Shown: piece after piece, positions 25,925 to 32,168 of the stretch | How the letters are laid out: the number at the start of each line of letters is the position of its first letter | Numbering within the stretch: position 1 is the stretch's first letter | Origin: Cellulomonas sp. 73-92 | GTDB taxonomy: Bacteria; Actinomycetota; Actinomycetes; Actinomycetales; Cellulomonadaceae | DNA length: 64,000 nucleotides | Direction of reading: 5' to 3' | Assembly: GCF_001898175.1 (NCBI RefSeq) | Contig: NZ_MKTH01000013.1 | Coordinates: forward strand, 1 to 64,000 | Notes under the pieces: generated by a model | Database searches by the model: none | Seen by the model: only the letters and a program-made list of their open reading frames with translations | Told to the model about the DNA's origin: nothing | Program-made: the position numbers and the translations under genes

Positions 25925-26226
25925 CAGGCCTGCATCCTCATGATCTCGTCGAACGCGCTGACGGCCTGGTTGCGGACGGCGGCGGTCAGCTCGATCGCCA
26001 GCGACGCCTGCGCCGCGGCGATGGTGTAGGTGTGGACGTCGTCGAGCTGCCCGGTGACGGCCTGGACGGCGAGGCCGTCCGCGGTCGACTGCATCTGCTG
26101 CAGCTGGTCGACCCCGGACAGGACGTTGGCGAAGCCGCTGCCCGACGAGGGCGCGGTGGCCTGCGTCGGCAGGGACGGCAGGGCGGGGACGGTGCCGGTG
26201 ACGCCGGCGACGGCGGCGATGCTCAC
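25924..26226 (-). CDS. fliE: Flagellar hook-basal body protein FliE
   Basis: 100-residue rod-base protein joining the MS ring to the rod. The family sequence FANVLSGVDQLQQMQSTADG and C-terminal AAAQASLAIELTAAVRNQAV, then AFDEIMRMQA, are intact. GTG start at 26226 overlaps the flgC stop (GTGA). Normal length. Confidence 0.94.
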   Translation of the reverse strand: MSIAAVAGVTGTVPALPSLPTQATAPSSGSGFANVLSGVDQLQQMQSTADGLAVQAVTGQLDDVHTYTIAAAQASLAIELTAAVRNQAVSAFDEIMRMQA

Positions 26227-26621
26227 AGGTTCTGCCCGATCTTGAGGGCCGCCTCGTAGGCGTCCTTCGCCCGGTCGACGACGGCGGCGTTCGCCTGGTA
26301 CCCGCGCTGCGCCATGATCAGCTGGACCATCTGGCTGGACATGTCGATGTCGGGGTAGCGCACGTTGCCCTGCGCGTCGGCCAGGGGGTTGCCGGGCTCG
26401 TAGACGACGCGGCCCGCGGCGTTGCCGGACGTCACCGCGCCGGCCACCTGCACGCCGCCGCCCGGCATCTCGCTCGCCACGACGTAGCGCGCCTCGAAGG
26501 CGGCCTGCGACGTCGGCCGCGCCGTGCTGATGTTCGCCAGGTTGTCGCTGACCGCGTCGAGCCACTTCCGGTCGACCGTCAGCCCGCTGCCCGCGATGCC
26601 GAGCGCTCCGAAGGTGGTCAT
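26223..26621 (-). CDS. flgC: Flagellar basal-body rod protein FlgC
   Basis: 132-residue proximal rod protein. The N-terminal rod motif is FGALGIAGSGLTVDRKWLD with AVSDNLANIST. The C-terminus has NVRYPDIDMSSQMVQLIMAQ and RGYQANAAVVDRAKDAYE. The ATG overlaps the flgB stop by one base. Normal length. Confidence 0.95.
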   Translation of the reverse strand: MTTFGALGIAGSGLTVDRKWLDAVSDNLANISTARPTSQAAFEARYVVASEMPGGGVQVAGAVTSGNAAGRVVYEPGNPLADAQGNVRYPDIDMSSQMVQLIMAQRGYQANAAVVDRAKDAYEAALKIGQNL

Positions 26622-26968
26622 CAGACGGTCCTCATCGCCGCGCGGATGCCGGAGAGCTGGGCCGAGACCGCCTGCGTCGCCAGCTGGTAGCGCAGGTTCG
26701 TGTCGACGTTGGACAGCGTCTCGGTGTCGAGGTTGACGTTGTTGCCGTCGGCACGCGTGGGTTCCAGCGACCGCGACACGGTCGCGGTGGCCGACCCGCT
26801 GCCGTGGGCGACCGCCTGCGTCAGGGCGTCCTCGAACTGGACGCGCTGCGCGTGGTAGCCGGGGGTCTGGAGGTTGGCCACGTTGTTCGCGATCACGCGC
26901 TGACGTTCCGCGAGGCCGTCCAGGGCGCTGCTGAGCGCCACCATGGACACGGAGTCGAAGACGCCCAA
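26621..26968 (-). CDS. flgB: Flagellar basal-body rod protein FlgB (TTG start)
   Basis: 115-residue proximal rod protein with VFDSVSMVALSSALDGLAER, QRVIANNVANLQTPGYHA and a C-terminal LRYQLATQAVSAQLSGIRA. I prefer the TTG at 26968: it has GGAG eight bases upstream and gives the usual MxVFDSV N-terminus, while the ATG at 26989 has no ribosome-binding site and would add seven residues. It heads flgB-flgC-fliE-fliF-fliG-fliH-fliI-fliJ-fliK-flgD-flgE and has a sigma-28-type promoter at 27043-27072 and a hairpin leader. Confidence 0.93.
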   Translation of the reverse strand: MGVFDSVSMVALSSALDGLAERQRVIANNVANLQTPGYHAQRVQFEDALTQAVAHGSGSATATVSRSLEPTRADGNNVNLDTETLSNVDTNLRYQLATQAVSAQLSGIRAAMRTV

Positions 26969-26999
26969 GGGGCACGCTCCTACCGACATCGACAGCAGT

Positions 27000-27016
27000 C
27001 GGCCGATCCGTGGCCG
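27000..27016 (-). promoter_or_regulatory. Candidate CsrA-binding hairpin in flgB leader
   Basis: In the mRNA CGGCCACGGAUCGGCCG forms a 5-bp stem with the loop ACGGAUC. Other GGA triplets lie at the ribosome-binding site (GGAG) and just after the expected transcript start (AGGGAU). It shares the ACGGAU loop with the fliC and flbD leaders. Confidence 0.5.
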
Positions 27017-27042
27017 CGGGGCGAGCGATCCCTGCTCGGCCC

Positions 27043-27072
27043 GCCCATCGGACGGTGCCCGGGCTTCCTGAG
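27043..27072 (-). promoter_or_regulatory. Sigma-28-type promoter for flgB operon
   Basis: Minus strand CTCAG (27068-27072, followed by GAAG), 18 bases, GATGGGC (27043-27049) preceded by TCC. It leaves a leader of about 70 bases before the flgB TTG. Confidence 0.75.
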
Positions 27073-27160
27073 CGGTTGTCGGCGCCTCTCAGCCTTCGTC
27101 ACCCGATGGGAGCAGGCGAACCCGGACAGCCCCGACAGAACCCCCTGCGGGAGAGCCGCG

Positions 27161-27469
27161 TCAGCCGTTGACGTCGACGTAGACGGGCGGGTGCACCGGG
27201 GCGGGCGTCAGGTTCGCGAGCGCGCGCAGGTGGCGCCGCCCGCGCACCATCGCCGTCGACAGCGCCTGGGCCACCGTCAGCTGTCGTTCCAGGATCGCGC
27301 GGGCGCGCTCCTCGAGCGACGCCGGCAGCGGGCCCAGGCCGACGGGGGGCGACCACGGCACCGGCGCCGGGCGGTGGGCGTCCGCGAGCAGGCCCTCGGC
27401 CTCCCGGACCGCGATCTCCATCTCGTCGAGCGCGCGGCTCCACGCCGTGTCCCAGTCGGCGGCACCCAT
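27161..27469 (-). CDS. Small protein of unknown function following fliS
   Basis: 102-residue, mostly helical, acidic-then-basic protein starting MGAADWDTAWSRALDEMEIA and ending VHPPVYVDVNG. No family is recognised. It begins 13 bases after fliS and ends before the flgB promoter, so it belongs to the fliD-fliS transcript. In other bacteria this slot often holds FliT, a small helical chaperone for FliD; size and composition would fit, but nothing in the sequence proves it. Confidence 0.72.
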   Translation of the reverse strand: MGAADWDTAWSRALDEMEIAVREAEGLLADAHRPAPVPWSPPVGLGPLPASLEERARAILERQLTVAQALSTAMVRGRRHLRALANLTPAPVHPPVYVDVNG

Positions 27470-27482
27470 GACGGTCGCCGCC

Positions 27483-27917
27483 TCAGGCCACGCCGAGCAG
27501 GCCGCTGCCGACCGGCTCCGCCGGCTCGCGCGGCGTCGGGATCGCGGCCCGCCCGGTCTCGTCGGCCGCCTCGTGCCAGGCCAGGCACAGCGGCTCGAGC
27601 AGGGCGCGGCACGAGGCGACGCGCGTCACGTCGCCGCTGGCGCCCGCCGCGAACAGCTCGCGCAGGACGAACCCGTAGACGGACAGCAGGGCCTCGGCGC
27701 CGTCCCACGCGCTCACGTCGAGCATCCCGATCAGCTCGCCGACGATCTCCTGCGCGTGGCCCACGAACGGGGCCGCCGCGCCGCGGTCGCCGTCCAGGAG
27801 CTCGCGCTCGGCGCGTGACAGGTCGAGGATCAGGCGGTCGTACAGCATGGTGAGGAGCCGGGCCGGGCTCGCCGTCGCGATCGCATCGGCGAGGTAGCGG
27901 GAACGCGCGTCGTCCAC
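27483..27917 (-). CDS. fliS: Flagellin export chaperone FliS
   Basis: 144-residue helical chaperone that holds flagellin before export. Family sequence RYLADAIATASPARLLTMLY with DRLILDLSRAERELLDGD and QEIVGELIGMLDVSAWDG is clear. The GTG at 27917 is chosen since GGAAGG lies six bases upstream and it starts just after the fliD stop. FliS relatives also bind FliW elsewhere, and fliW is encoded at 34588. Confidence 0.94.
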   Translation of the reverse strand: MDDARSRYLADAIATASPARLLTMLYDRLILDLSRAERELLDGDRGAAAPFVGHAQEIVGELIGMLDVSAWDGAEALLSVYGFVLRELFAAGASGDVTRVASCRALLEPLCLAWHEAADETGRAAIPTPREPAEPVGSGLLGVA

Positions 27918-27930
27918 GGGGGGCCTTCCG

Positions 27931-29361
27931 TCAGGAGGACTTCGACGAGCTCGACGTGCTGGGCGTCGAGAGCGAGCCCAGCACCGAGCTGAGGTAGGAG
28001 GACTGGGACTGCAGCGTCGACAGCGCCGTCTCCATGGCGGAGTACTGCTGCTCCAGGGACTGCTGGCGCAGCGCGAGGCGCACATCCCACTCGGAGATCT
28101 GGTCGCCGAGCTGCTGCACGGTGCTCTGCTGCTGCGTGATGTTCGAGGTGAGCAGGCCGTCGATCGGGTCGGAGTACGCGGTCGCGACGGACTGCACGCG
28201 CTGCGCCACCGCCGTGACGACCGCCTGCGTCTTCGCGGGGTCGGCCGCGAGCGACGCGGCGAACGCGTTCTGGTCGAACGTGAACGTCCCGTCGCTGTTG
28301 ACGACGATGCCCACGCTCGACGGCGAGACGAGCCCGCCGTTGTACGTCACCGCCCCCGAGCCGGCCGTCGAGACGGCGTTCTGCAGGAACATCACGTCGC
28401 TCTCGGCGCCCAGCACCCCCGGCGACAAGCTCGTCGACCCGTCCGCGTTCGTGGTCGACGTGGACTTGGTCTGGCTCGTGATCTCGCCGAGCACCAGGTT
28501 GAGCTGGCCGACGAGGTCGGAGCCGAGCTTCGTCAGCGCGGTGTCGTCGCGCGCCGTGGACACCGTGACGTCGGACGTCGTCGGCTGGCTCACGGTGAAG
28601 CTCAGGCCGGCCACCGCGCCCGTGAACGTGTTCGTCGAGGACGTCATGGTCATGGGCTGGCCGTCGGGTCCCATGACGCCGGGCCACAGCGTGACCTGCG
28701 CGTCCTGCGCGGCACGCACGGTCGTCAGCGACAGCGCCGTGGCGGCGCTGGTGTCGAGCGTGCCGTCGGCGGCCTTGGTGACGGTGCCCGAGTACACCTG
28801 GAAGGCGCCGGCCGCGCCGCTGGTGCCCGAGGAGAGCTGGAGCTGGTAGCCGCCGCTCACCTGGATGGCGACGGCGGAGACGCCGGCGGACGCCCCGTTG
28901 ATCGCGTCCGCGACCTGTTGCGGCGTGGCGCCGGCGGCGACGGAGACGGGCACCACCGAGCCGCCCGCGCCGACGAACGTCAGCGTCCCGGCCTGGCCGG
29001 ACAGCAGGCCGCCCGCGGCGGCGGCCGAGAGGAGGGAGGTCTGGTTCTGGGCCGTCTGGTCGACCCGGAACGTCAGGGCCGTCGGCTGCCCCGTGCCCGT
29101 CGCCGTGGCGGTGACGGAGGAGTCCGAGGACGATGCGGCGAGCGCCTGCCAGCTCGAGGCCGTGGCCGCCCGCGTGGCGGCGCTCCCGAGCGAGGCGACC
29201 TTCGTGTTGAGCGACTGCAGGGCCGTGACGAGGCTCTGGGTGACCGTCTGCTTCGTCTTGAGCGCCTGCTGCGGCTGCGCCTCGATCTGCATGAGCTGGC
29301 TGATGATGCTCGCCGTGTCCAGGCCGCTGACGAGGCCGCTGACGCTCGACGTCCCTGCCAT
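27931..29361 (-). CDS. fliD: Flagellar filament cap protein FliD
   Basis: 476-residue filament cap protein. The N-terminal domain has SGLVSGLDTASIISQLMQIE and QALKTKQTVTQSLVTALQSL. The middle contains AADPAKTQAVV-type FliD_C sequence, and the C-terminal coiled coil (QLGDQISEWDVRLALRQQSL, EQQYSAMETALSTLQSQSSY) is typical. The tail is Ser-rich. It lies beyond two hairpins that follow fliC, so its level should be set separately from flagellin. Confidence 0.95.
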   Translation of the reverse strand: MAGTSSVSGLVSGLDTASIISQLMQIEAQPQQALKTKQTVTQSLVTALQSLNTKVASLGSAATRAATASSWQALAASSSDSSVTATATGTGQPTALTFRVDQTAQNQTSLLSAAAAGGLLSGQAGTLTFVGAGGSVVPVSVAAGATPQQVADAINGASAGVSAVAIQVSGGYQLQLSSGTSGAAGAFQVYSGTVTKAADGTLDTSAATALSLTTVRAAQDAQVTLWPGVMGPDGQPMTMTSSTNTFTGAVAGLSFTVSQPTTSDVTVSTARDDTALTKLGSDLVGQLNLVLGEITSQTKSTSTTNADGSTSLSPGVLGAESDVMFLQNAVSTAGSGAVTYNGGLVSPSSVGIVVNSDGTFTFDQNAFAASLAADPAKTQAVVTAVAQRVQSVATAYSDPIDGLLTSNITQQQSTVQQLGDQISEWDVRLALRQQSLEQQYSAMETALSTLQSQSSYLSSVLGSLSTPSTSSSSKSS

Positions 29362-29409
29362 CTCGCTCCTTCGAGGTCACGCGTCCCGGCGGCTGCCGGG
29401 TGAGACTGC

Positions 29410-29447
29410 GGCACCGGCGGCGCGCGGGACGGCGCGCCGCCGGTGCC
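29410..29447 (-). terminator. Strong hairpin terminator downstream of fliC
   Basis: Perfect 16-bp inverted repeat (29410-29425 against 29432-29447) with a 6-base loop. It lies between the fliC stop and the fliD start. No U-tract follows, as is common at high GC. Confidence 0.7.
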
Positions 29448-29485
29448 ATGCCCAGGGCTCGATGTGGGGTGTCGCCCGGGGGTGA

Positions 29486-29508
29486 CGGCCGCGGCGTCGC
29501 CGCGGCCG
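29486..29508 (-). terminator. First hairpin downstream of fliC
   Basis: Perfect 10-bp stem CGGCCGCGGC with a GTC loop, 10 bases past the fliC stop. With the larger hairpin at 29410-29447 it forms a tandem pair that could end most flagellin transcripts or protect the 3' end. Confidence 0.6.
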
Positions 29509-29517
29509 GGGTCGGGC

Positions 29518-30348
29518 TCAGCCGAGCAGCTTGAGGATGCTCTGCGGCATGGAGTTGGCCTGCGCCAGCATCGCGGTGCCGGCCTGGCTGAGGATCTGGT
29601 TGCGCGTGAAGTTGACCATCTCGGACGCCATGTCGGTGTCCTGGATCTGGCTCTTCGAGGCGGTCAGGTTCTCGACCGTGACGTTGACGCTGTTGATCGT
29701 GTGCTGCAGGCGGTTCTGCGAGGCGCCGAGGTTCGCGCGGGCCGTCGAGACCGTCTGGATCGCGGTCTGGATCGAGGTCAGCGACGTCTGGGCGTCGGTG
29801 TTGCTGTCGAACTTGAGCGCGTTGACGGCCAGGCCGGAGGCGGAGACGTCGGCGCCCGACAGGTCGACCGAGATGGTGCTGCTGGCGCTGGAGTCCGCGC
29901 CCACCTGGAAGTTCATGGTGCCGGCGCTGCCGTCGAGCAGGACCTTGCCGTTGAACTTCGTGGCCGACGAGATGCGGGTGAGCTCCGACGTCAGGCCGTC
30001 CGCCTCGGTCTGGATGTCGGCGCGGGCGTTCGTGTCGTTCGAGTCGTTCGCGGCCTGGACGGCCAGGTCGTTGAGGCGCTGGAGGATCGAGTGGACCTCG
30101 GTCATGGCGCCCTCGGCGGTCTGCACGACGTTGATGCCGTCCTGCGCGTTGCGGGCGGCCTGCGTCAGGCCACCGATCTGCGACTGCAGGCCCTGGGAGA
30201 TCGCCAGGCCGGCGGCGTCGTCAGCGGCGCGGTTGATGCGGTAGCCCGAGGACAGCTTCTCGAGCGAGCTGGACAGCGAGCTCTGCGTGGTGGAGAGGTT
30301 GCGGTACGCGTTCAGCGCCGCGAGGTTGGTGTTGACGGTGAGACCCAT
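29518..30348 (-). CDS. fliC: Flagellin
   Basis: 276-residue filament subunit. It holds the conserved D0/D1 ends (MGLTVNTNLAALNAYRNLST, LSSGYRINRAADDAAGLAIS at the start and ILSQAGTAMLAQANSMPQSI, LKLLG at the end) with almost no variable D2/D3 region, so this is a minimal flagellin of about 28 kDa. ATG at 30348 with AAGGAGG upstream. A sigma-28-type promoter lies at 30401-30430. The leader carries a hairpin with CGGA in the loop plus GGA over the ribosome-binding site, the expected layout for CsrA repression relieved by FliW. Confidence 0.97.
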   Translation of the reverse strand: MGLTVNTNLAALNAYRNLSTTQSSLSSSLEKLSSGYRINRAADDAAGLAISQGLQSQIGGLTQAARNAQDGINVVQTAEGAMTEVHSILQRLNDLAVQAANDSNDTNARADIQTEADGLTSELTRISSATKFNGKVLLDGSAGTMNFQVGADSSASSTISVDLSGADVSASGLAVNALKFDSNTDAQTSLTSIQTAIQTVSTARANLGASQNRLQHTINSVNVTVENLTASKSQIQDTDMASEMVNFTRNQILSQAGTAMLAQANSMPQSILKLLG

Positions 30349-30379
30349 CGTGATCTTCCTCCTTGATGCGGGTCATGCG

Positions 30380-30393
30380 GCCCATCCGTGGGC
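30380..30393 (-). promoter_or_regulatory. Candidate CsrA-binding hairpin in fliC leader
   Basis: In the mRNA GCCCACGGAUGGGC forms a perfect 5-bp stem with the tetraloop CGGA, close to the expected 5' end. A second GGA lies in the AAGGAGGA ribosome-binding site about 20 bases further on. A hairpin-loop GGA plus a GGA over the ribosome-binding site is how CsrA grips Bacillus hag mRNA. Confidence 0.6.
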
Positions 30394-30400
30394 ACGCCTT

Positions 30401-30430
30401 GCACATCGCCCGGGCGAGGCGGCGTCTGAG
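30401..30430 (-). promoter_or_regulatory. Sigma-28-type promoter for fliC
   Basis: Minus strand CTCAG (30426-30430), 18 bases, GATGTGC (30401-30407) preceded by GGC. It lies in the gap between the fliA stop and the fliC start and leaves a leader of about 45-50 bases. Confidence 0.75.
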
Positions 30431-30449
30431 GAGTTCTCCTCGACGGATT

Positions 30450-31328
30450 TCAGGCGGTGGCTCGGGGGCGGCGCAGCTGGTCCGCCGCCGCCTCGCGCCC
30501 ACGCTGCTGCGGAACGTCGACCACCGGCGCGGTGCTCGCCGCCGGCATGGCCGCACGGGCCGCCACGGCCGCGAAGTACGCCCGGCGCCGCCGCTCGGCC
30601 ACGCCCTGGGGACGCTGCGCCGCGGGCACCAGGTCGGGGTCGAGCGAGGCGTTCATGCCGTCCCGCAGCAGCCCGAGCGCCTCGGTGCGCAGCTGGCTGA
30701 TCCGGGACTCCGTCACCCCGAGCTCGGCCGCCAGGTCCGCGATCGTGCGGTCCTGCAGGTACAGCCCGACGACCACGACGCGCAGCCGGTCCGGCAACGT
30801 CCCGACGGCGGCGCGCAGCCAGTGCACGCGCTCGCTGCCGAGCGCCAGCTCCTCGGGGCTGGCGCTCGGGTCGGGCAGGACGTCGGCCAGCACGGAGCCC
30901 GGCGCGTCGAGCCGCAGCACCCGGCGCTCGGCGTCGAGCCGCGCCTCCTCCACGCCGGCGGTGTCCGTCCCCATGGCGGCCGCGATCTCCTCGCGCTCAG
31001 GCTGGCGCCCGAGGGACGCGCGCAGCTGGTCGCTCGCGGAGGCGTACTCGCGGGCACGCCGTCGTGCCCCGCGGGACGCCCAGTCGATCGAGCGCAGCTC
31101 GTCGAGGAGGGCGCCCTTGATCCGCAGCGCGGCGTAGCGCGCGAAGGGGACACCGGACTGCGCGTCGTAGGACCGGGCGGCGAGGACGAGCGCCAGGCTG
31201 CCGGCGGACACCAGCTCGTCGCGGGTGACCGAGGGCGGGACGCGGTGGAGCACCTCGCTGACGTGGTACCCGACGAGAGGAAGGTGGTCGCGGATCAGCT
31301 GCTCCTCTGCGACCTGTGCGGAACTCAT
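30450..31328 (-). CDS. fliA: RNA polymerase sigma factor FliA/WhiG family (sigma-28)
   Basis: 292-residue sigma factor. Region 2 is DELVSAGSLALVLAARSYDA with VPFARYAALRIKGALLDELR and SIDWASRGARRR. Region 3 is EREEIAAAMGTDTAGVEEAR and region 4 has LPDRLRVVVVGLYLQDRTIA followed by LAAELGVTESRISQLRTEAL. A Pro/Arg-rich 45-residue C-terminal tail is extra. It should read the seven CTCAG-N18-GAT promoters found here. No anti-sigma FlgM gene was seen in the window. Its upstream region holds a LacI-type operator at 31366-31379. Confidence 0.95.
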   Translation of the reverse strand: MSSAQVAEEQLIRDHLPLVGYHVSEVLHRVPPSVTRDELVSAGSLALVLAARSYDAQSGVPFARYAALRIKGALLDELRSIDWASRGARRRAREYASASDQLRASLGRQPEREEIAAAMGTDTAGVEEARLDAERRVLRLDAPGSVLADVLPDPSASPEELALGSERVHWLRAAVGTLPDRLRVVVVGLYLQDRTIADLAAELGVTESRISQLRTEALGLLRDGMNASLDPDLVPAAQRPQGVAERRRRAYFAAVAARAAMPAASTAPVVDVPQQRGREAAADQLRRPRATA

Positions 31329-31365
31329 GGGGGCTCCGTCGTCGGCCCGCGTCTCCGGCTTGAGA

Positions 31366-31379
31366 TGAAAGCGCTTTCA
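31366..31379. promoter_or_regulatory. LacI-family operator upstream of fliA
   Basis: TGAAAGCGCTTTCA is a perfect 14-bp palindrome with a central CG and fits the LacI-family half-site pattern TGNAANCGNTTNCA. It lies 38 bases upstream of the fliA ATG, where a bound repressor would block transcription of the motility sigma factor. Confidence 0.72.
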
Positions 31380-31481
31380 CCTTGGGGAACAGACCGATCC
31401 GGCGAACCGGACGGACGGCCAGCAACCGTGCCGGGCGAATCACCCACTGCGGGGACGCTTCCGACATCTCGCCGCGCCGGC

Positions 31482-31497
31482 TGTGACCAAGATCACA
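31482..31497. promoter_or_regulatory. CRP/GlxR-type site between fliA and flgN
   Basis: TGTGACCAAGATCACA matches the TGTGA-N6-TCACA consensus of CRP and actinobacterial GlxR/Crp proteins without a mismatch. It lies in the 347-base gap between divergent fliA and flgN, about 85 bases upstream of the flgN promoter -35. Confidence 0.68.
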
Positions 31498-31582
31498 TCC
31501 TGGACGGCCTGTCTGAACCCCCTGGGCGGCACACGTCCGGGTGACGCAACCAGGTGACGGCTGGCGAAAACCGCTCGCACGG

Positions 31583-31612
31583 GTCAAGTCCGGGCTCGCG
31601 CGTCCGATAGGG
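31583..31612 (+). promoter_or_regulatory. Sigma-28-type promoter for flgN-flgK-flgL-fliW
   Basis: GTCAA (31583-31587), 18 bases, GATAGGG (31606-31612) preceded by TCC. The -35 varies from CTCAG, but spacing and -10 agree with the other six. The flgN ATG follows about 55 bases on. Confidence 0.62.
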
Positions 31613-31675
31613 GAGACGATCATCCAGGCCGTAGCGTGGCAGGCCGCCACCCGGGGCCCCGAGAGGAACCCGTCC

Positions 31676-32158
31676 ATGACCCTGAACAGTCTCTCCGAGG
31701 CGCTCTGGCACGAACGCCGGCTCCTCGAGCTGCTGCTGTTCAAGCTCGAGGAGGAGCAGCTCGTGCTCACCTCCGGCCGGAGCCGCTGGCTCGCGCAGGC
31801 CACGCGGGAGGTCGAGTCGGTGCTCGACGAGATCCGCTCGGCGGAGATCGCCCGGGCGGTCGAGGCGGAGGCCGTCGCCGCGACCCTGGGGCTGGACGGC
31901 GGCGCCTCGCTCGCCGAGCTGGCCGCCGCCGCACCCGCGCCCTGGGACGAGCTGCTGCGCACGCACCGGGACGCCTTCGCCTCGCTGACCTCCGAGATCG
32001 GCCGGATGGCCGACGACAACCGCGAGCTGCTGGCGCTGTCGCACCGCGCCACCCAGGAGACGCTCGCCTCGCTCGAGCACAGCGTCCGCACCTACGACGA
32101 GACCGGCCAGCGCCGCACCGAGAGCCTCGGCGCCCAGCTGCTCGACCGGTCGATCTGA
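31676..32158 (+). CDS. flgN: FlgN family hook-filament junction chaperone
   Basis: 160-residue, all-helical protein with an N-terminus typical of FlgN (LSEALWHERRLLELLLFKLE and EEQLVLTSGRSRWLAQATRE). FlgN chaperones FlgK and FlgL before export, and flgK starts ten bases after this stop. ATG at 31676 has GAGAGGA about nine bases upstream; an earlier in-frame start at 31541 would precede the promoter. Confidence 0.88.
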   Translation: MTLNSLSEALWHERRLLELLLFKLEEEQLVLTSGRSRWLAQATREVESVLDEIRSAEIARAVEAEAVAATLGLDGGASLAELAAAAPAPWDELLRTHRDAFASLTSEIGRMADDNRELLALSHRATQETLASLEHSVRTYDETGQRRTESLGAQLLDRSI

Positions 32159-32168
32159 GCGGGCAGCC

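Noticed and set aside
31541..31675. Upstream extension of flgN
   Set aside because: It would start before the sigma-28-type promoter and lacks a ribosome-binding site. The ATG at 31676 gives the normal FlgN N-terminus.
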